NCBI GenBank assembly: GCA_964626625.1
Contig: CAZVFV010000032.1
Span: 1 to 8,715, forward strand
Direction of reading: 5' to 3'
Source: CAYZPE01 sp964626625
Lineage (GTDB): Bacteria > Patescibacteriota > Minisyncoccia > Phycocordibacterales > CAYZPE01
DNA length: 8,715 bases
Position numbers and translations under genes: made by a program. The notes below the pieces were generated by a model. The model was given only the letters and a program-made list of their open reading frames with translations. It was not told where the DNA came from and ran no database searches. Shown piece after piece: positions 6,597 to 8,715 of this stretch (positions are counted from its first letter, which is position 1; each line of letters begins with the position of its first letter).

Positions 6597-7805
6597 ATGT
6601 TATTTGGATACAAAGCAATTGATACTACTGGTGAAAAAAAAGAAGGCACTGTTGATGCTATCAGTCTTGATGTTGCCATCAGTGCTCTTCAAAAACGAGG
6701 CTTGGTACTTTCTTCAATATCTCCACTTGATGAAGACAAGTCTTTTCGAAGTAAAATAAGATTTTTAAATCGTGTCTCAAATAAAGATGTGGTTATTCTT
6801 TCTCGTCAGATGGCAACCCTTTTTGATGCGCAAGTTTCTGCGCTTCAGATTTTTAAATTACTTTCGACAGAAGTTGAAAATCCAGTTTTAAGAAGAGCAT
6901 TAACAGAAGTTGCCGATGATGTTCAAGGAGGAAGTACGATTTCAAAATCTCTCTCGAAACACCCTGATATCTTTTCAGATTTTTATGTAAACATGGTTCG
7001 AGCAGGCGAAGAGTCTGGTAAATTAAATGATACGTTTAACTATCTTGCGGATTATCTTGATCGTACATATGAAGTAACAAGTAAGGCTCGTAATGCTCTT
7101 ATTTATCCAGCGTTTGTTATTTTGACGTTTGTCGGCGTTATGATTTTGATGTTTACTATTGTTATTCCAAAAATAAGTGTACTTCTTTTGGAGTCTGGTC
7201 AAGAGATTCCTTTTTATACTAAAATTGTTCTTGGTATCAGTAATTTCTTTCTAAATTATGGTGTATTTCTACTTATAGGTCTTATTGTTGGTGGATATTT
7301 CCTTATTCGATATATCAATACCGCACAAGGACGTCTTGCTTTCTCTGCTTTTAAATTACAAGTTCCTTATGTTGGTGATTTATACAGAAAGCTCTATCTT
7401 TCTCGTATCGCAGATAACATGAGTACTATGATTTCTTCTGGTATATCCATGGTTAGGTCTATCGAGATAACTGCTTCGGTGGTAGGAAATGATATCTATG
7501 AAAGAATCCTTCAAGACGCTCTTCAGTCAGTAAAAGGAGGAAGTTCATTTTCTTCATCTCTTTCTCAATATAAAGAAATGCCAACAATTATGGTAACTAT
7601 GATAAAGGTTGGTGAGGAAACAGGGGAGCTAGGAAGTATCCTTAATACAATGGCGAAGTTTTATCGTCGAGAGGTAAGTAATGCTGTTGATACTCTCGTT
7701 GATCTTATTGAGCCGGTCATGATTGTAACGCTTGGTCTAGGGGTGGGTATACTTCTTGCGTCGGTTTTGATGCCTATTTATGACATCGCTGGCTCCATCA
7801 ATTAA
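6597..7805 (+). CDS. pilC: Type IV pilus inner-membrane platform protein PilC
   Basis: PilC is the polytopic membrane protein that forms the base of the pilus machine and links PilB or PilT hydrolysis to prepilin movement. The protein has 402 residues, matching the family. Two T2SSF domains are visible as an internal repeat: about 64-190, with MVRAGEESGKLNDTF at 133-147, and about 268-393, with MIKVGEETGELGSIL at 335-349. Membrane segments lie at about 167-193, 219-239 and 371-393. The N-terminal 60 residues (FGYKAIDTTGEKKEGTVDA) are the usual cytoplasmic lead-in. It is the last gene before the long non-coding region and starts 7 bp after pilT with no Shine-Dalgarno. A candidate -10 sits over the pilT stop. 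Confidence 0.96.
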   Translation: MLFGYKAIDTTGEKKEGTVDAISLDVAISALQKRGLVLSSISPLDEDKSFRSKIRFLNRVSNKDVVILSRQMATLFDAQVSALQIFKLLSTEVENPVLRRALTEVADDVQGGSTISKSLSKHPDIFSDFYVNMVRAGEESGKLNDTFNYLADYLDRTYEVTSKARNALIYPAFVILTFVGVMILMFTIVIPKISVLLLESGQEIPFYTKIVLGISNFFLNYGVFLLIGLIVGGYFLIRYINTAQGRLAFSAFKLQVPYVGDLYRKLYLSRIADNMSTMISSGISMVRSIEITASVVGNDIYERILQDALQSVKGGSSFSSSLSQYKEMPTIMVTMIKVGEETGELGSILNTMAKFYRREVSNAVDTLVDLIEPVMIVTLGLGVGILLASVLMPIYDIAGSIN

Positions 7806-7809
7806 GAGC

Positions 7810-7824
7810 TTGTTAAATTAACAA
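7810..7824. repeat. 15-bp palindrome just after pilC
   Basis: TTGTTAA and TTAACAA flank a single A, forming a perfect inverted repeat that starts 5 bp after the pilC stop. The single-base loop and lack of a following T-tract argue against a Rho-independent terminator. It may be a protein-binding site or part of the 3' end of the pil transcript. Confidence 0.4.
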
Positions 7825-7842
7825 ATTGCTTCGTTACTAACT

Positions 7843-7934
7843 GTGCGAGCTCTTGCGATATAGATTTACTACATCTTAGTCGCTTGTTCGTTAATGCCTC
7901 GCACTTTATTTAATTTCACAAGTTCTTTTTTTTT
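7843..7934 (+). other. Nested inverted repeats with T-rich tail, possible terminator or small RNA
   Basis: GTGCGAG (7843-7849) and CTCGCAC (7898-7904) form a perfect 7-bp outer stem. Inside, GCGAT (7855-7859) pairs with GTCGC (7879-7883, one G-U pair) and AGAT (7862-7865) pairs with ATCT (7873-7876), closing a 7-nt loop. T-rich sequence follows to 7934, ending in a run of nine T. The outer loop of 48 nt is long for a simple terminator. It could be a complex terminator of the pil operon or a structured RNA. No known RNA family is recognised. Confidence 0.35.
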
Positions 7935-7939
7935 GCACA
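7931..7939 (+). promoter_or_regulatory. DnaA-box-like site 1 (TTTTGCACA)
   Basis: This is an exact match to the relaxed DnaA box TTWTNCACA, lying at the end of a T-run. On its own it could be chance; it matters as a member of a set on the same strand across this gap. Confidence 0.35.
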
Positions 7940-8006
7940 CAATCAATTCTCAGGGCTTTTTTTGTAGGCATAAAGCTCACAATCACCTAGCATCCAAATA
8001 TATTTC

Positions 8007-8022
8007 AAGTATTTTTATACTT
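8007..8022. other. Weak AT hairpin with T-rich flank
   Basis: AAGTAT (8007-8012) and ATACTT (8017-8022) form a 6-bp stem with a TTTT loop, followed by CTCTTTTATT. The stem has only one G-C pair, so it would be a poor terminator. It is listed because no better terminator is seen in this part of the gap. Confidence 0.2.
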
Positions 8023-8119
8023 CTCTTTTATTGCATTTTTGATTTTTGCATTACAAAAAACACGTCAGAATGCTCGGAAGCCACCTTGTATTCCAACTAA
8101 TCTTGCTTGCTTTTTGTAT

Positions 8120-8203
8120 CTATATACTATTTTCTACATTCTAACTTATATTTCCAAGTTTCTATCTTCTGTTTCCTATCTTCTATATCCTAAATTCTGT
8201 TTC
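8120..8203. repeat. Heptad repeat array A (12 units of 7 bp)
   Basis: Twelve consecutive units fit an exact 7-bp register with no indels. The plus-strand consensus is about CTATNTT, with units such as CTATATA, CTATTTT, CTACATT, CTATCTT, CTATATC and CTGTTTC. Ten of the twelve begin with CTA or CTG; the exceptions are ATATTTC at 8148-8154 and CAAGTTT at 8155-8161. On the minus strand the unit ends in TAG, so it cannot be read through as protein there. The array runs directly into TGCACA, forming a near DnaA box (TTCTGCACA) at 8201-8209. Residues 8177-8198 are repeated exactly in array B. Confidence 0.8.
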
Positions 8204-8209
8204 TGCACA
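8201..8209 (+). promoter_or_regulatory. Near DnaA-box at the end of array A
   Basis: TTCTGCACA differs from TTWTNCACA at one position. It overlaps the last unit of array A, in the same arrangement as the exact box at the end of array B. Confidence 0.25.
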
Positions 8210-8354
8210 CCTCGCATAGTAGTTATTTTAACCGTTTTTTAAATCTCTCAATTCACTCGCTAGCGCCCTGTGTCTCAACCGATTTTGCTTTTATTTTATT
8301 CATATCTTTCAGTCTTTTCTACGCACTAATTTGGGCCTTGTATTTTAGATTTAC

Positions 8355-8415
8355 TTATCTTCTATTTCACAGAGTATCTTCTATATCCTAAATTCTAACT
8401 CCTATATCCTGCATT
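8355..8415. repeat. Heptad repeat array B (8 units of 7 bp)
   Basis: Two units (TTATCTT, CTATTTC; 8355-8368) and, after a 5-nt break, six units in register (8374-8415: GTATCTT, CTATATC, CTAAATT, CTAACTC, CTATATC, CTGCATT) follow the same 7-bp pattern as array A. The 22-nt block 8375-8396 is identical to 8177-8198. The array runs directly into TTTTGCACA at 8415-8423. It ends about 195 bp before the pilin start. Confidence 0.8.
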
Positions 8416-8445
8416 TTTGCACAGTTTATTAACAATTTATCCACA
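8415..8445 (+). promoter_or_regulatory. Pair of DnaA-box matches (TTTTGCACA and TTATCCACA)
   Basis: TTTTGCACA at 8415-8423 fits the relaxed DnaA box. TTATCCACA at 8437-8445 is the perfect high-affinity Escherichia coli consensus. They are on the same strand with starts 22 bp apart, about two helical turns, so they would face the same side of the DNA. The pair lies right after array B. DnaA at these sites could act in replication or as a transcription factor upstream of the pilin gene. Confidence 0.45.
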
Positions 8446-8486
8446 TACAAGGCTTTCAGACACTGTTTAAGCATTGTTTTTTAGCA

Positions 8487-8492
8487 TATAAT
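8487..8492 (+). promoter_or_regulatory. Candidate -10 for the pilin gene
   Basis: TATAAT at 8487-8492 is a perfect -10. Upstream, CTGTTT or TGTTTA at 8463-8469 is a weak -35 at 17-18 bp. It would give a leader of about 110 nt carrying the GC-rich hairpin at 8514-8539. A second, closer candidate is TATAAA at 8585-8590. Confidence 0.4.
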
Positions 8493-8513
8493 TAATGTAT
8501 CGTTTTAAAAAAG

Positions 8514-8539
8514 CGACTTACTACCCGGGTAAGGGGTCG
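8514..8539 (+). other. GC-rich hairpin in the pilin leader
   Basis: CGA (8514-8516) plus CTTAC (8517-8521) can pair with GTAAG (8529-8533) plus TCG (8537-8539), leaving a GGG bulge (8534-8536). An alternative is the perfect palindrome TACCCGGGTA at 8522-8531. A second GTAAG (8543-8547) and a repeated AGGGGTC (8532-8538 and 8557-8563) allow competing pairings. In a strongly AT-rich gap this G-rich island (8524-8570) stands out and may control pilin expression. It matches no riboswitch that I recognise. Confidence 0.35.
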
Positions 8540-8610
8540 AATGTAAGAGGTGATATAGGGGTCATTCCCGTATATATAGAAGTTTATAAAATTATTAATA
8601 ACAATTAATT

Positions 8611-8715
8611 ATGTCTAAGTTTAGAAAAGGTTTTACATTGATTGAGCTCTTGGTGGTTATTGCCATCATTGGTATTCTTTCATCGGTAGTGCTTGCATCA
8701 CTTAATACTGCTCGA
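8611..8715 (+). CDS. Type IV prepilin, N-terminal part (cut by window end)
   Basis: The first 35 codons encode MSKFRKG followed by FTLIELLVVIAIIGIL, the class III signal of type IV prepilins. Prepilin peptidase (PilD, not in this window) would cut between Gly7 and Phe8 and methylate Phe1; Glu5 of the mature protein is present (Glu12 of the precursor). The hydrophobic helix at about 8-30 anchors the subunit in the membrane before assembly and forms the fibre core afterwards. An in-frame stop at 8599-8601 with no ATG in between fixes the start at 8611. No Shine-Dalgarno is seen. Whether this is the major pilin or a minor pseudopilin cannot be told, because the C-terminal head lies beyond the window. 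Confidence 0.93.
   Translation, partial: MSKFRKGFTLIELLVVIAIIGILSSVVLASLNTAR

Larger units (their letters stand above)
7806..8610. other. 805-bp non-coding region between pilC and the pilin gene
   Basis: No reading frame here looks like a protein: the longest are under 70 codons, low in complexity and without family features. The plus strand is markedly poor in purines. For example, 8101-8220 has about 59 T, 28 C, 24 A and 9 G. Inside are a structured element after pilC, two 7-bp-period repeat arrays, several DnaA-box-like sites, and a GC-rich leader before the pilin start, each listed separately. About 7940-8100 and 8215-8350 show nothing more than T-rich sequence, apart from a weak hairpin at 8007-8022. 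In a cluster where other gaps are a few bases, an 805-bp gap is exceptional. Confidence 0.8.

Noticed and set aside
778..7805. Type II secretion system instead of type IV pilus
   Set aside because: A true PilT with the LIREG motif is present and the PilM/PilN/PilO order is that of T4P; no GspD-like secretin or other T2SS-specific genes are seen.
778..7805. UGA recoding to glycine, as in some CPR lineages
   Set aside because: All genes read to normal length in the standard code, end in TAA, and need no UGA read-through.
7810..7824. Rho-independent terminator at the palindrome after pilC
   Set aside because: The loop would be one base, the stem is A/T-rich, and no T-tract follows.
7802..7910. 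Minus-strand open stretch of about 34 codons after pilC
   Set aside because: It has no plausible start codon, stops lie just upstream in frame, and it overlaps the inverted repeats; no family is recognisable.
7894..8242. Two plus-strand reading frames of 67-68 codons in the intergenic region
   Set aside because: They are low-complexity translations of T/C-rich DNA (Phe, Ser, Leu, Ile, Tyr), have no start context or family motifs, and one runs through the heptad array.
8120..8415. CRISPR array
   Set aside because: The 7-bp units are adjacent with no spacers, and no cas gene is present.

Overview
This window is a compact type IV pilus (T4P) gene cluster from an AT-rich bacterium. The most likely source is a member of the Candidate Phyla Radiation (Patescibacteria, perhaps the Parcubacteria side). 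The reasons are: no gene has a convincing Shine-Dalgarno sequence; the genes are tightly packed; every complete gene ends in TAA; the T4P set has no outer-membrane secretin partner; and the ComF, PilP-like and PilB proteins are pared down. The lineage is an inference from these traits and not a database match. The standard genetic code gives full-length proteins.

Layout. Positions 1-92 hold no recognisable gene. A cysteine-free ComF phosphoribosyltransferase (93-749) is on the minus strand. Only 28 bp separate it from a plus-strand operon: pilM (778-1878), pilN (1928-2542), pilO (2546-3085), a 98-residue PilP-like membrane protein (3088-3384), pilB (3391-5130), a stand-alone receiver-domain response regulator (5136-5522), pilT (5528-6589) and pilC (6597-7805). 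Gaps inside the operon are 2-7 bp, apart from 49 bp between pilM and pilN. An 805-bp non-coding region (7806-8610) follows, and the window ends in the first 35 codons of a type IV prepilin (8611 onward).

How the genes fit together. PilM (cytoplasmic, actin-like fold), PilN, PilO and the PilP-like protein would form the inner-membrane alignment complex. PilC is the membrane platform on which the extension ATPase PilB and the retraction ATPase PilT act to move prepilins, such as the one beginning at 8611, into and out of the fibre. The receiver protein between pilB and pilT is placed to control the motors. ComF next door hints at a DNA-uptake role for the pilus, since ComF is a competence-associated protein.

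The most unusual part is the 805-bp intergenic region. It is strongly pyrimidine-rich on the plus strand. It contains two degenerate tandem arrays with an exact 7-bp period (8120-8203 and 8355-8415), which share a 22-nt identical block. Each array runs directly into a TTNTGCACA motif. With a perfect TTATCCACA at 8437-8445 and another TTTTGCACA at 7931-7939, these form a cluster of DnaA-box-like sites. The region could be an origin-like or DnaA-bound locus, a regulatory repeat for the pilin gene, or a lineage-specific intergenic repeat. A structured element after pilC and a GC-rich leader before the pilin gene are also present.
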